From: Cellulosimicrobium sp. ES-005
GTDB taxonomy: Bacteria > Actinomycetota > Actinomycetes > Actinomycetales > Cellulomonadaceae
Direction of reading: 5' to 3'
Length of the DNA stretch: 64,000 nucleotides
Assembly: GCF_040448685.1 (NCBI RefSeq)
Contig: NZ_CP159290.1
Location: 2,914,001 to 2,978,000, forward strand
Shown: positions 50,670 through 58,605 of the stretch, in pieces
Numbering within the stretch: position 1 is the first letter of the stretch
How the letters are laid out: every line of letters begins with the position of its first letter
Translations under genes and position numbers: made by a program
The notes under the pieces: model-generated
What the model was told of the DNA's origin: nothing
Database searches by the model: none
The model's input: only the letters and a program-made list of their open reading frames with translations

Positions 50670-52049
50670 ATGAAGTCAGCAACCACGGTGGGCGCGGCTG
50701 CGCTCACCGGCGCCCTTGTCCTCACCCTGACCGCGTGCGGCACCGGCGACGACGCCGAGGGTGACGGCGCCGCCACCTCCGGCGCGGTCGAGATCGAGGT
50801 CTCGATCGACGCCGGCCTGGACGACGACGCACGAGCCAAGTTCGACGAGCGCGTCGCGCAGTTCGAGGAAGAGCACCCGGACATCACCGTCACGGCGCGC
50901 GAGTACACGTGGGAGGGCACGACCTTCGCCACCGAGCTCGCGGGCGGCACGCTCCCCGACGTCTTCACGATCCCGTTCACCGACGGCCGCGGGCTCATCG
51001 AGCGCGAGCAGATCGCCGACATCAGCGACCTCGTCGCCGAGCTCCCGTACGCGGAGGACTTCAACCCGAACGTCGCGCAGGCCGGCCAGGCCGCCGACGG
51101 CTCGATGTGGGCCGTGCCCATCGCCGCCTACAGCCAGGGCCTGCACTACAACCGCACGCTGTTCGAGCAGGCGGGGCTCGACCCCGACGACCCGCCGACC
51201 ACGTGGGAGGAGGTCCGCGAGGACGCGAAGACCATCGCGGACGCCACCGGCGTCGCGGGCTACGCGACCATGACGTCGGGCAACACCGGGGGCTGGATCC
51301 TCACGACGCTCACCAACGCGTTCGGCGGCTCCGTCCAGGAGTTCGACGGCGAGACCGCGACGTCGACGATCGACACGCCCGAGCTCACCGAGGTGCTCGA
51401 GTACCTGCACGCGCTGCGGTGGGAGGACGACTCGATGGGCGCGAACTTCCTCTACGACTGGGGGAGCATCAACCAGGACTTCGCCGCGGGCCAGATCGGG
51501 ATGTACGTCTCGGGCGGCGGCAACTACGGCAACCTCTTCACGCAGAACGCGATGAACCCGGACGACTACGGGCTCACCGTCATCCCGCTGGTCGGCGACG
51601 GCGGCGTCCTCGGCGGCGGCACGCTCGCCGCGGTGAGCGCGAAGGCCTCGCCCGAGGAGCAGGCGGCCGGCGTCGAGTGGATCGACTTCTACTACATGGA
51701 GAAGCTCACCGACGAGGCGGCGGCGAAGCTCGACGCGGAGACCGCCGTCGCGAACGACCAGCCGGTCGGCGCCCCGGAGCTCCCGGTCTTCGACGAGCAG
51801 ACGTACCTCGAGTCGCGCGCCTGGACCGAGGAGTACGTCAACGTGCCGGTGGACCAGATGAGCTCCTACACGGAGAACATCTTCGACCAGCCGGTCGTCC
51901 CCGAGCCCGCACGCTCGACGCAGGAGATCTACGCGCTGCTCGACCCGGTGGTCCAGGCCGTGCTCACCGACGAGGACGCGGACATCGACGCGCTCGTCGC
52001 CCAGGTGCAAGAGCAGGCCCAGGCGCTCCTCGACGCCGCTCAGGGCTGA
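50670..52049 (+). CDS. Sugar ABC transporter substrate-binding lipoprotein without adjacent permeases
   Basis: 459 residues. Lipoprotein signal: MKSATTVGAAALTGALVLTL followed by TACG, with the lipidated Cys. Family-1-type binding-protein features include FEEEHPDITVTAREYTWEGT, GTLPDVFTIPF, WAVPIAAYSQGLHYNRTLFE and FAAGQIGMYVSGGG. GAGGAGAG is the ribosome binding site. Normally two MalF/MalG-type permease genes follow; here the next gene is a secreted GH87 enzyme, and no permease occurs in the window. The protein would capture glucan oligosaccharides and need permeases encoded elsewhere. Confidence 0.87.
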   Translation: MKSATTVGAAALTGALVLTLTACGTGDDAEGDGAATSGAVEIEVSIDAGLDDDARAKFDERVAQFEEEHPDITVTAREYTWEGTTFATELAGGTLPDVFTIPFTDGRGLIEREQIADISDLVAELPYAEDFNPNVAQAGQAADGSMWAVPIAAYSQGLHYNRTLFEQAGLDPDDPPTTWEEVREDAKTIADATGVAGYATMTSGNTGGWILTTLTNAFGGSVQEFDGETATSTIDTPELTEVLEYLHALRWEDDSMGANFLYDWGSINQDFAAGQIGMYVSGGGNYGNLFTQNAMNPDDYGLTVIPLVGDGGVLGGGTLAAVSAKASPEEQAAGVEWIDFYYMEKLTDEAAAKLDAETAVANDQPVGAPELPVFDEQTYLESRAWTEEYVNVPVDQMSSYTENIFDQPVVPEPARSTQEIYALLDPVVQAVLTDEDADIDALVAQVQEQAQALLDAAQG

Positions 52050-52057
52050 CGCCCACC

Positions 52058-52122
52058 GCCGAACCCGGGGTTGCTGCACTGCACCCCCCGGTGCCGAACC
52101 CGCCCGTATCCCCGGGTTCGGC
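52058..52122. repeat. 65-bp palindromic dispersed repeat (intergenic copy)
   Basis: Perfect 13-bp ends GCCGAACCCGGGG and CCCCGGGTTCGGC. It lies 8 bp after the lipoprotein stop and matches the copy in the glycosyltransferase-like gene (32935-32994) in reverse orientation. A further isolated arm, AACCCCGGGTTCGGC followed by TTTTCG, is at 52138-52152. Together they may terminate or attenuate transcription into the GH87 gene. Confidence 0.7.
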
Positions 52123-52237
52123 CGCTCCCCGGTCCAGAACCCCGGGTTCGGCTTTTCGCCCGACGGCCCCCTCGGGTGAGCGCCCCGACAGACCACCACC
52201 AGCCCGCCCGTCCGCCCTGCGGTCGAAGGAGATCATC

Positions 52238-55200
52238 GTGCACCGAACCTGGCCCACCTCCACCCTCGCTGAGGGCATGAAATGGGCACGCTCGCGTCGT
52301 TCCGACAGGGCCCATTCCATGCCCACAGCGGGGGCTGTGGTCGCCGCGCTCGTCGGGGCCGCGCTGGTCGCCGGGCCCGCGGCGGCGGAGCCCGCCGTCG
52401 CTCCCGCCCTGCCGACCGAGGTCGCCCCGGCAGTCACCGCCACGCTGCCGATCGAGCTCGAGGCGGAGGATGCGGTGCTCGTCGGGGGCGCGGGCGTCAA
52501 CGACAACCACCTCGGGTTCTCCGGGACCGGGTTCGTCGACGGGTTCGTCATCGACCACACCGGGACCGCGAGCGTGACGTTCACGCTCGACGTCCCGGAG
52601 GCCGGCGAGTACGGCCTCAACCTCCGGTACGCGAACGGGCTCGGTTCCGACATGACGCTCTCGCAGGTCGTCGTGCACGACGGCGCGGTCGAGGACCGGC
52701 AGGTCACCCTGCCCTCCGCGGTGGGGGCGTCGTGGAGCACGTGGTTCGTGCACCAGGAGGTCGTGTCGCTCGACGCGGGCGAGCAGACCGTCGTCTACCG
52801 CTTCGATGCTGACGACACGGGCAACGTCAACCTCGACGCGATCGCGCTGACGTCGGTCGGCGACCTCTCCGTACCCGGCGGCGGCGCGACCCAGCCCGGC
52901 ACGGAGCCGGGCTCCGGCCCGGACACGCGGTACGACGACGTCGCGGACGTCCTGCGCACCACCGCTCCACGTGCGGGGCAGCAGTACGAGGCCGAGAGCG
53001 CGTTCACCGCGAACGGCGCAACCGCCGGGGTGGAGGGCGTCGATCTGGCCGCACCCCGTGCGCGCCTCGTCGTCGCGGTGGACGCGGCGAAGGCCGGCGA
53101 CCAGACCGTGACGTTCCGGTACCGCAACAGCACCGGCGCCGACCAGGACGTGGTCCTCGCGGTGGACGGGCAGCCCGTCGGGCGTCTCGTCCTGGCCCCG
53201 CGCGAGCGCTGGGGCGACGTCGCGGTGACCCTCCCGCTCCGCGCCGGGCTGGGCAGCGTCGAGCTGCGCCGCACGGGCGCCCAGGGGGACGCGTCCGCTC
53301 AGGGTGCGCCGGCGCCGTCGGGCCTGGAGATCGACCGCGTGACGCTGCAGCGCGGCGAACCGTTCGCGGACCGCGGCGCGTCCACGCCCGCGACGACGTA
53401 CGAGGCCGAGCACGGCCGCACGACCGGCGAGGTGCTCGCGCCGAGCCGCGCGTTCCGCACGGTCGCGGCCGAGGCGTCCGGCCGACAGGCCGTCACGCTC
53501 GACCGCACCGGCGAGCGGGTCGAGTGGACCCTCACGGAGCCGGCGAACGCGATCGTGCTGCGCGCGTCGGTCCCGGACTCGGCCGACGGGACCGGCCAGG
53601 ACGGCTCGCTCGGCGTCTACGCGGGCGGGCGCAAGGTCGCCGACGTCGACGTCGCCTCGCGCTACTCCCACGTCTACGGCGGCTACCCGTACGGCAACGA
53701 CCCGACGCAGGGCGGGGCGCAGCGGTTCTTCGACGAGACGCGCGTCGTCCTCCCGCGCGAGCTGAAGGTCGGCACGACGCTGCGCCTCCAGCGCGACAGC
53801 GCCTCCGCCGACCTCCCGTACACCGTCGACCTCGTCGAGACCGAGGTCGCGCCCGCGCCGCTCACGGCACCTCCCGGTTTCGTGGACGTGCGCGACCACG
53901 GCGCCACGGACGACTCCTCCACGGACTCGTCCACAGCCACCCCGACCGACGACACCGCCGCGTTCGTCGCTGCGGTCGCCGCGGCGCGCGAGGCCGGGAC
54001 GGGGGTGTGGGTCCCACCGGGCCGCTTCACGCTGACCGATCGCGTGCGCGTGCACGACGTCACGGTCCGCGGCGCAGGGCCCTGGTACTCCGTGGTCGCG
54101 GGCCGCGACGGCAAGGGAGGGTTCTACGCGCAGGGGTCCGGCGTGACGATCGCGGATCTCATGGTCGACGGCGACGTCCGGTACCGCGACGACGCCCGGT
54201 TCGACGCGGCGCTCGAGGGCAGCTTCGGGCAGGGCTCGTTCGTCCAGAACGTGTGGGTCAGGCACACGAAGGTCGGCCTCTGGGCCGACACCGGCACCGA
54301 CGGGCTGTACGCGCTCGGGCTCCGCGTGCGGGACACGTTCGCCGACGGCGTCCACCTGCACGGTCGGGTCACGGACACGCGCGTCGAGCACACGACGGTG
54401 CGCAACACCGGCGACGACGCGATGGCGATGTGGTCCTCGGGCGGCGCGGTGACGCGCTCGTCGTTCGTGCGCAGCACGGTCACGAGCCCGCTGCTCGGCA
54501 ACGGCGCCGCGATCTACGGCGGCGACTCGAACAGCGTCTCGGGGCTCGTCGTGCGCGACACGCTCACCGCCGCCGCGGGTGTCGCGGTGAGCACGCGGTT
54601 CAACCCCGTGCCCTTCTCGGGGACCACGGTCGTCGAGGACAGCACGCTGATCCGCACCGGCGGGTGGGAGCCCAACTGGAGCACGTCGTTCGGGGGCATC
54701 TGGGTGTTCGCGGACACGAGCCACATCACGACGCCCGTCGTGATCCGCGGCACCCAGATCCTCGACTCGACGTACGAGGGGCTCCTGGTGAGCGGCAGCC
54801 ACTGGGTGAACGACCTGCGGGTCAGTGACACCAGGATCGAGCGGACCGGCTCGTACGGCGTCGCCGCGCGCCTCGGCGGTGACCATCGGTTCTCCGACGT
54901 CCGCGTCTCGGGCGTCACCTCGCAGCCCGACGGCGACCACCACCTGTGGGGCACCGTCCACGACGAGGGCGGCAACTACGGCCTCCTCGAGAACGCGCCC
55001 GCAACGTGCTCGGTCGGGGCGGGGACGCTCACCGTCGGGGGCACGACGCTCACGACCGTGCGCGTCACCAACACCGGCACCGAGCCGCTGGATGGCTGGG
55101 AGCTCGCGTGGTACGCGAGGCCGGACGACGTCGCGGCCACGGGGATCGGCGTCACCGTCGCGCAGGACGGCACGCGGGTCACGGCCTCGGGACGGACCGC

Positions 55201-55327
55201 GCTGCGCCCGGGGCGCAGCACGACGTTCGTCGTGCTCGGCACCACGCGCGTCCCCGGCCTGGGAGCCGGCCCGGCGTTCGACGCCGCCACGCTCGACGGC
55301 CTCGCGTGCGGGGTGACCCGCCCGTGA
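52238..55327 (+). CDS. Secreted GH87 alpha-1,3-glucanase with CBM35-like and C-terminal binding modules
   Basis: 1029 residues from a GTG with AAGGAG six nt upstream. A long basic start and hydrophobic stretch (GAVVAALVGAALVAGPAAAE) form the signal peptide. Residues 65-210 are a CBM35/CBM6-type module (IELEAEDAVLVGG, NVNLDAIAL); a second similar module follows (about 245-370), then a beta-sandwich (EAEHGRTTGEV) and the catalytic right-handed beta-helix from about 545. Catalytic Asp candidates are D703 (FADGVHLHG) and D726/D727 (NTGDDAMAMWS); their 23-and-1 spacing equals that of the three catalytic Asp I recall for the GH87 enzyme Agl-FH1. The last 110 residues resemble a CBM2-type module. 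It should cut alpha-1,3-glucan of fungal walls or dental-type mutan. Confidence 0.85.
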   Translation: MHRTWPTSTLAEGMKWARSRRSDRAHSMPTAGAVVAALVGAALVAGPAAAEPAVAPALPTEVAPAVTATLPIELEAEDAVLVGGAGVNDNHLGFSGTGFVDGFVIDHTGTASVTFTLDVPEAGEYGLNLRYANGLGSDMTLSQVVVHDGAVEDRQVTLPSAVGASWSTWFVHQEVVSLDAGEQTVVYRFDADDTGNVNLDAIALTSVGDLSVPGGGATQPGTEPGSGPDTRYDDVADVLRTTAPRAGQQYEAESAFTANGATAGVEGVDLAAPRARLVVAVDAAKAGDQTVTFRYRNSTGADQDVVLAVDGQPVGRLVLAPRERWGDVAVTLPLRAGLGSVELRRTGAQGDASAQGAPAPSGLEIDRVTLQRGEPFADRGASTPATTYEAEHGRTTGEVLAPSRAFRTVAAEASGRQAVTLDRTGERVEWTLTEPANAIVLRASVPDSADGTGQDGSLGVYAGGRKVADVDVASRYSHVYGGYPYGNDPTQGGAQRFFDETRVVLPRELKVGTTLRLQRDSASADLPYTVDLVETEVAPAPLTAPPGFVDVRDHGATDDSSTDSSTATPTDDTAAFVAAVAAAREAGTGVWVPPGRFTLTDRVRVHDVTVRGAGPWYSVVAGRDGKGGFYAQGSGVTIADLMVDGDVRYRDDARFDAALEGSFGQGSFVQNVWVRHTKVGLWADTGTDGLYALGLRVRDTFADGVHLHGRVTDTRVEHTTVRNTGDDAMAMWSSGGAVTRSSFVRSTVTSPLLGNGAAIYGGDSNSVSGLVVRDTLTAAAGVAVSTRFNPVPFSGTTVVEDSTLIRTGGWEPNWSTSFGGIWVFADTSHITTPVVIRGTQILDSTYEGLLVSGSHWVNDLRVSDTRIERTGSYGVAARLGGDHRFSDVRVSGVTSQPDGDHHLWGTVHDEGGNYGLLENAPATCSVGAGTLTVGGTTLTTVRVTNTGTEPLDGWELAWYARPDDVAATGIGVTVAQDGTRVTASGRTALRPGRSTTFVVLGTTRVPGLGAGPAFDAATLDGLACGVTRP
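52274..52323. repeat. 14-bp inverted repeat inside the GH87 signal-peptide region
   Basis: GGCATGAAATGGGC (52274-52287) and GCCCATTCCATGCC (52310-52323) pair at 13 of 14 positions around a 22-nt loop, 36 nt after the start codon. The mRNA hairpin lies in the unusually long positively charged start of the signal peptide and may affect translation. Confidence 0.45.
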
Positions 55328-55386
55328 CCTGAGCCCCGCCCCGCCACGACCACCCCCCGAACCCGCACCGACAGGAACTGCCGCAC

Positions 55387-57978
55387 ATGACCTTCCCGCC
55401 CCGCCTCGCCACCAGCCCCGTCGCCCGCCCCGGGGCGACGATCCTCGGCGACCAGTACCGGATCACGGTGCTCGCCGACGGGTTGGTGCGCCTCGAGCGC
55501 GCGGAGGACGGCGTGTTCGAGGACCGCGCCTCGGCGTTCGCGCTGCACCGCGACCTGCCGGTGCCGGACTTCCGGGTGACCCGGCCCGGCACCGGGCACG
55601 CGGACGGGGTCGAGATCGTCACGGACCGGCTGCGCCTGCGGTACGACGGGGGGCCGTTCAGCGCGAGCGGGCTCAGCGTCGAGGTGCTCGGTGCGCACTC
55701 GGCCTACCACGGGGTGTGGCGGTACGGGCAGCGCGGGCCGGGCGTCCCGGCGACGGCCGTCCTCGTGGAGCCCGACGCCGTCGGGAACGGGCCGGGCAAC
55801 CTCGGCGGGACGGCGCGCACGCTCGACGAGGCGGACGGCCCGGTCCCGCTGGGCCCCGGGGTCGTCTCGCGCGACGGCTGGGCCGTGATCGACGACTCGG
55901 CCGGCCTCGTCCTGGACGACGACGGCTGGGTCGCTCCGCGCGACGGGTCGCGCCAGGACCTCTACGTCTTCGCGTACGGGCACGACTACCGGGCCGCGCT
56001 CCGGGCGCTGTACGCGCTGTCCGGGCCGCAGCCGGTGCTGCCCCGGTACGCGCTCGGCACGTGGTGGAGCAGGTTCCACCGGTACTCGGCCGACTCCTAC
56101 GCCGAGCTCGTGCGGCGCTTCCGTCGCGAGGGCGTCCCGCTGTCGGTCGCGGTGCTCGACATGGACTGGCACGTGACCGACGTCGACCCCCGGCACGGGA
56201 GCGGCTGGACCGGGTACTCCTGGAACCGCGACCTCTTCCCCGACCCGGCGGCGTTCCTGCGGTCGCTGCACGACGATGGCCTCCGCGTCACGCTCAACGT
56301 GCACCCTGCCGACGGGGTCCGGGCGTTCGAGGACGCCTACCCGGCGATGGCGGAGGCGCTCGGGCTCGACCCGGAGAGCGGCGAGCCGGTCGCGTTCGAC
56401 GCGACCGACCGCGACTTCCTGCGCGCCTACGTCGAGGTGCTGCACCGCGGGCTCGAGCGCGACGGCGTCGACTTCTGGTGGGTCGACTGGCAGCAGGGCG
56501 GCGTCTCGCGCGTACCCGGGATCGATCCGCTGTGGATGCTCAACCACGTGCACTACCTCGACAACGCGGGTGAAGCGTCGCGCGCCGCCGCGAGCCGGGC
56601 GACGCGGGCCCTGACCTTCTCCCGGTACGCCGGGCCGGGGAGCCACCGCTACCCGGTCGGGTTCTCGGGCGACTCCGTCATCTCGTGGGAGTCGCTCGAC
56701 TTCCAGCCCTACTTCACCGCGACCGCGAGCAACATCGGGTACGGGTGGTGGAGCCACGATGTGGGCGGCCACATGCACGGCACCAGGGACGACGAGCTCG
56801 CGACGCGGTGGGTGCAGCTCGGCGTCTTCTCCCCGATCCTGCGGCTGCACTCCGCGGGGAACCCGTTCACGCGCAAGGAGCCGTGGACGTTCGGCCCCGA
56901 GGCCCGCGACGCGCAGGTCGCGGCGCTGCGCCTGCGCCACCGCCTGCTGCCGTACCTGCACACGATGAACGTCCGCGCCGCGCGCGCTGGCGTCCCCCTC
57001 GTCCAGCCGCTCTACCACGAGTGGCCCGAGGCTCCCGAGGCCTACAGGGCACGCAACCAGTACCTCTTCGGTTCCGAGCTCGTCGTCGCGCCGATCACCG
57101 CCCCAGCGGACCGCGCCTCCGGAACCGCCGCGGTGCGCGCGTGGCTCCCGGAGGGCACGTGGGTCGACCTGCTCGGCGGGCTCGTCTACGACGGCGGCCG
57201 GGAGGTCTGGCTGCATCGCGACCTCGCGAGCATCCCCGTCCTCGCGCGCACCGGCGCGGTCGTGCCGCTCGACGGCGCGACCGTCCCGGGCAACGGCGTC
57301 GTGCACCCCGAGCACGTCGAGGTGCTCGTCGTCGTCGGGTCCGACGGCGCGCTCGACCTCGTCGAGGACGCGGAGGGCCTCCCGTCGGGTGGCCTCCCCG
57401 GCGGGCTGCTCCGGGAGACCCCGGGGGACCCCGCCCACGAGGCGCGCACGCCGGTGACGTTCGACCAGGCGGCGGGCCGCGCCGCCGTCGGGCCCGTCCA
57501 GGGCGACGTCCGCGTGGTCCCCGCGGCGCGGCGCTGGACGCTGACGTTCCCGGCGCTCGGGGGCCTGCGTGCCCCCGCCGACGTCGCGCCCGTCGTCACG
57601 GTCGACGGCACGCCTGCCGACGCTCTCGTCGAGCGCGACGACCACGGGCTGCACGTCACGGTCGAGGCAGTCGCACCGACGTCCCGCCTCGTCGTCGACC
57701 TCGGTCACGACCCCCGCCTCGCGGACAACGACGTCGCGGCCCGCGTGTTCACCGCGCTCGACCGCGCTCGCGTCCCCTACGACGACAAGGAGCGCGCCCA
57801 CCGCGTGCTCACGGCGGACCGGCCCCTGTCGGTGCGCGTGTCGCACCTGCACGCGCTCGGACTGCCGCGCGCGCTCGAGTCCGCGCTCACCGAGATCCTC
57901 CTGGCCCGCGCGCCAGGGCAGCACGTCGCCGGCGGGGACGTCCTCATCGGTCTGTCGGAAGCCGTCCGACCGGCCTGA
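55387..57978 (+). CDS. GH31 alpha-glucosidase
   Basis: 863 residues. An N-terminal beta-domain precedes the barrel: VLDMDWHVTDVDPRHGSGWT, nucleophile DGVDFWWVDWQQGG (Asp about 367), acid/base VGFSGDSVISWESLDF (Asp about 429), and YGWWSHDVGGHMHGTRDDEL with the conserved His-Asp. No signal peptide is seen, so it probably acts in the cytoplasm on imported oligosaccharides, finishing the work of the GH87 enzyme. Some GH31 enzymes prefer alpha-1,3 (nigerose) links, which the context suggests. It starts 59 bp after the GH87 stop. Confidence 0.9.
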   Translation: MTFPPRLATSPVARPGATILGDQYRITVLADGLVRLERAEDGVFEDRASAFALHRDLPVPDFRVTRPGTGHADGVEIVTDRLRLRYDGGPFSASGLSVEVLGAHSAYHGVWRYGQRGPGVPATAVLVEPDAVGNGPGNLGGTARTLDEADGPVPLGPGVVSRDGWAVIDDSAGLVLDDDGWVAPRDGSRQDLYVFAYGHDYRAALRALYALSGPQPVLPRYALGTWWSRFHRYSADSYAELVRRFRREGVPLSVAVLDMDWHVTDVDPRHGSGWTGYSWNRDLFPDPAAFLRSLHDDGLRVTLNVHPADGVRAFEDAYPAMAEALGLDPESGEPVAFDATDRDFLRAYVEVLHRGLERDGVDFWWVDWQQGGVSRVPGIDPLWMLNHVHYLDNAGEASRAAASRATRALTFSRYAGPGSHRYPVGFSGDSVISWESLDFQPYFTATASNIGYGWWSHDVGGHMHGTRDDELATRWVQLGVFSPILRLHSAGNPFTRKEPWTFGPEARDAQVAALRLRHRLLPYLHTMNVRAARAGVPLVQPLYHEWPEAPEAYRARNQYLFGSELVVAPITAPADRASGTAAVRAWLPEGTWVDLLGGLVYDGGREVWLHRDLASIPVLARTGAVVPLDGATVPGNGVVHPEHVEVLVVVGSDGALDLVEDAEGLPSGGLPGGLLRETPGDPAHEARTPVTFDQAAGRAAVGPVQGDVRVVPAARRWTLTFPALGGLRAPADVAPVVTVDGTPADALVERDDHGLHVTVEAVAPTSRLVVDLGHDPRLADNDVAARVFTALDRARVPYDDKERAHRVLTADRPLSVRVSHLHALGLPRALESALTEILLARAPGQHVAGGDVLIGLSEAVRPA

Positions 57979-57988
57979 GGGTCCATCG

Positions 57989-58026
57989 GGGTGCCGCGCC
58001 GTTCGTGCTGGGGCGGCGCGGCACCC
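57989..58026. terminator. Terminator hairpin after the GH31 gene
   Basis: A perfect 13-bp stem, GGGTGCCGCGCCG (57989-58001) with CGGCGCGGCACCC (58014-58026), and a 12-nt loop, 10 bp after the stop codon. It should end the alpha-glucan operon. Confidence 0.7.
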
Positions 58027-58174
58027 GGACGAGCGCCGCCGCGCCCCGTCGTGGTCGTCATGCGTTCTGCGTGACGACCCCGCGCCGTGGCGTCGTCATG
58101 CTGGCGGGGAGGGGCGATCGGGCAGGGGACAGGCGCGGTGGGCGGCCCCGGCCGGGCCTGGGTCGGAAGGGTGG

Positions 58175-58555
58175 GTGGTCGGCGTGGACCATGCGGAGGT
58201 GCTCCGGCGGCTCACGATCAACGACGAGCGCGTCGCCGACGGCGCGGCGCTCGGGGACGACGCGCTGTCCGGGCGCGACCGTGCCCTGGTGCGGATCGCG
58301 GCCGCGGTCGCCGTCGGCGCGTCGGTCCCCACGTACGGCGCCGAGATCGACGCCGCGGTCGAGGCCGGGATCGACCCGGCGGAGGTGGTGGGCGTCCTCG
58401 CGGCGGTCGTGCCGGTCGTCGGGCTGCCGACGGTCGTGGCGGCCGCGCCGCGGGTCGCGCTCGCCCTGGGCCTGGAACCCGTCGAGGGGTGGGACGACGC
58501 CGACGCCGCCGCGGACGACGCGGCGGCGGAGGGCGCGCCCCGGCGCCCCGGGTGA
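58175..58555 (+). CDS. Carboxymuconolactone-decarboxylase-family protein without cysteines
   Basis: 126 residues from a GTG at 58175 (GGAAGG just before); a GTG at 58184 is also possible. The pattern RDRALVRIAAAVAVGASVPT, YGAEIDAAVEAGIDPAEVVG and VLAAVVPVVGLPTVVAAAPR is the all-helical CMD/AhpD fold. The CxxC that makes AhpD-type members peroxidase-like is absent; no Cys occurs in the protein. Function unknown, possibly a binding or lactone-processing role. It is followed 50 bp on by the MalT-like regulator. Confidence 0.7.
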   Translation: MVGVDHAEVLRRLTINDERVADGAALGDDALSGRDRALVRIAAAVAVGASVPTYGAEIDAAVEAGIDPAEVVGVLAAVVPVVGLPTVVAAAPRVALALGLEPVEGWDDADAAADDAAAEGAPRRPG

Positions 58556-58605
58556 TTTCCCCCGCTCCGGTTGAGGGCCTCGGGGGCCGCTCCTAGGCTG
58601 CTCGC

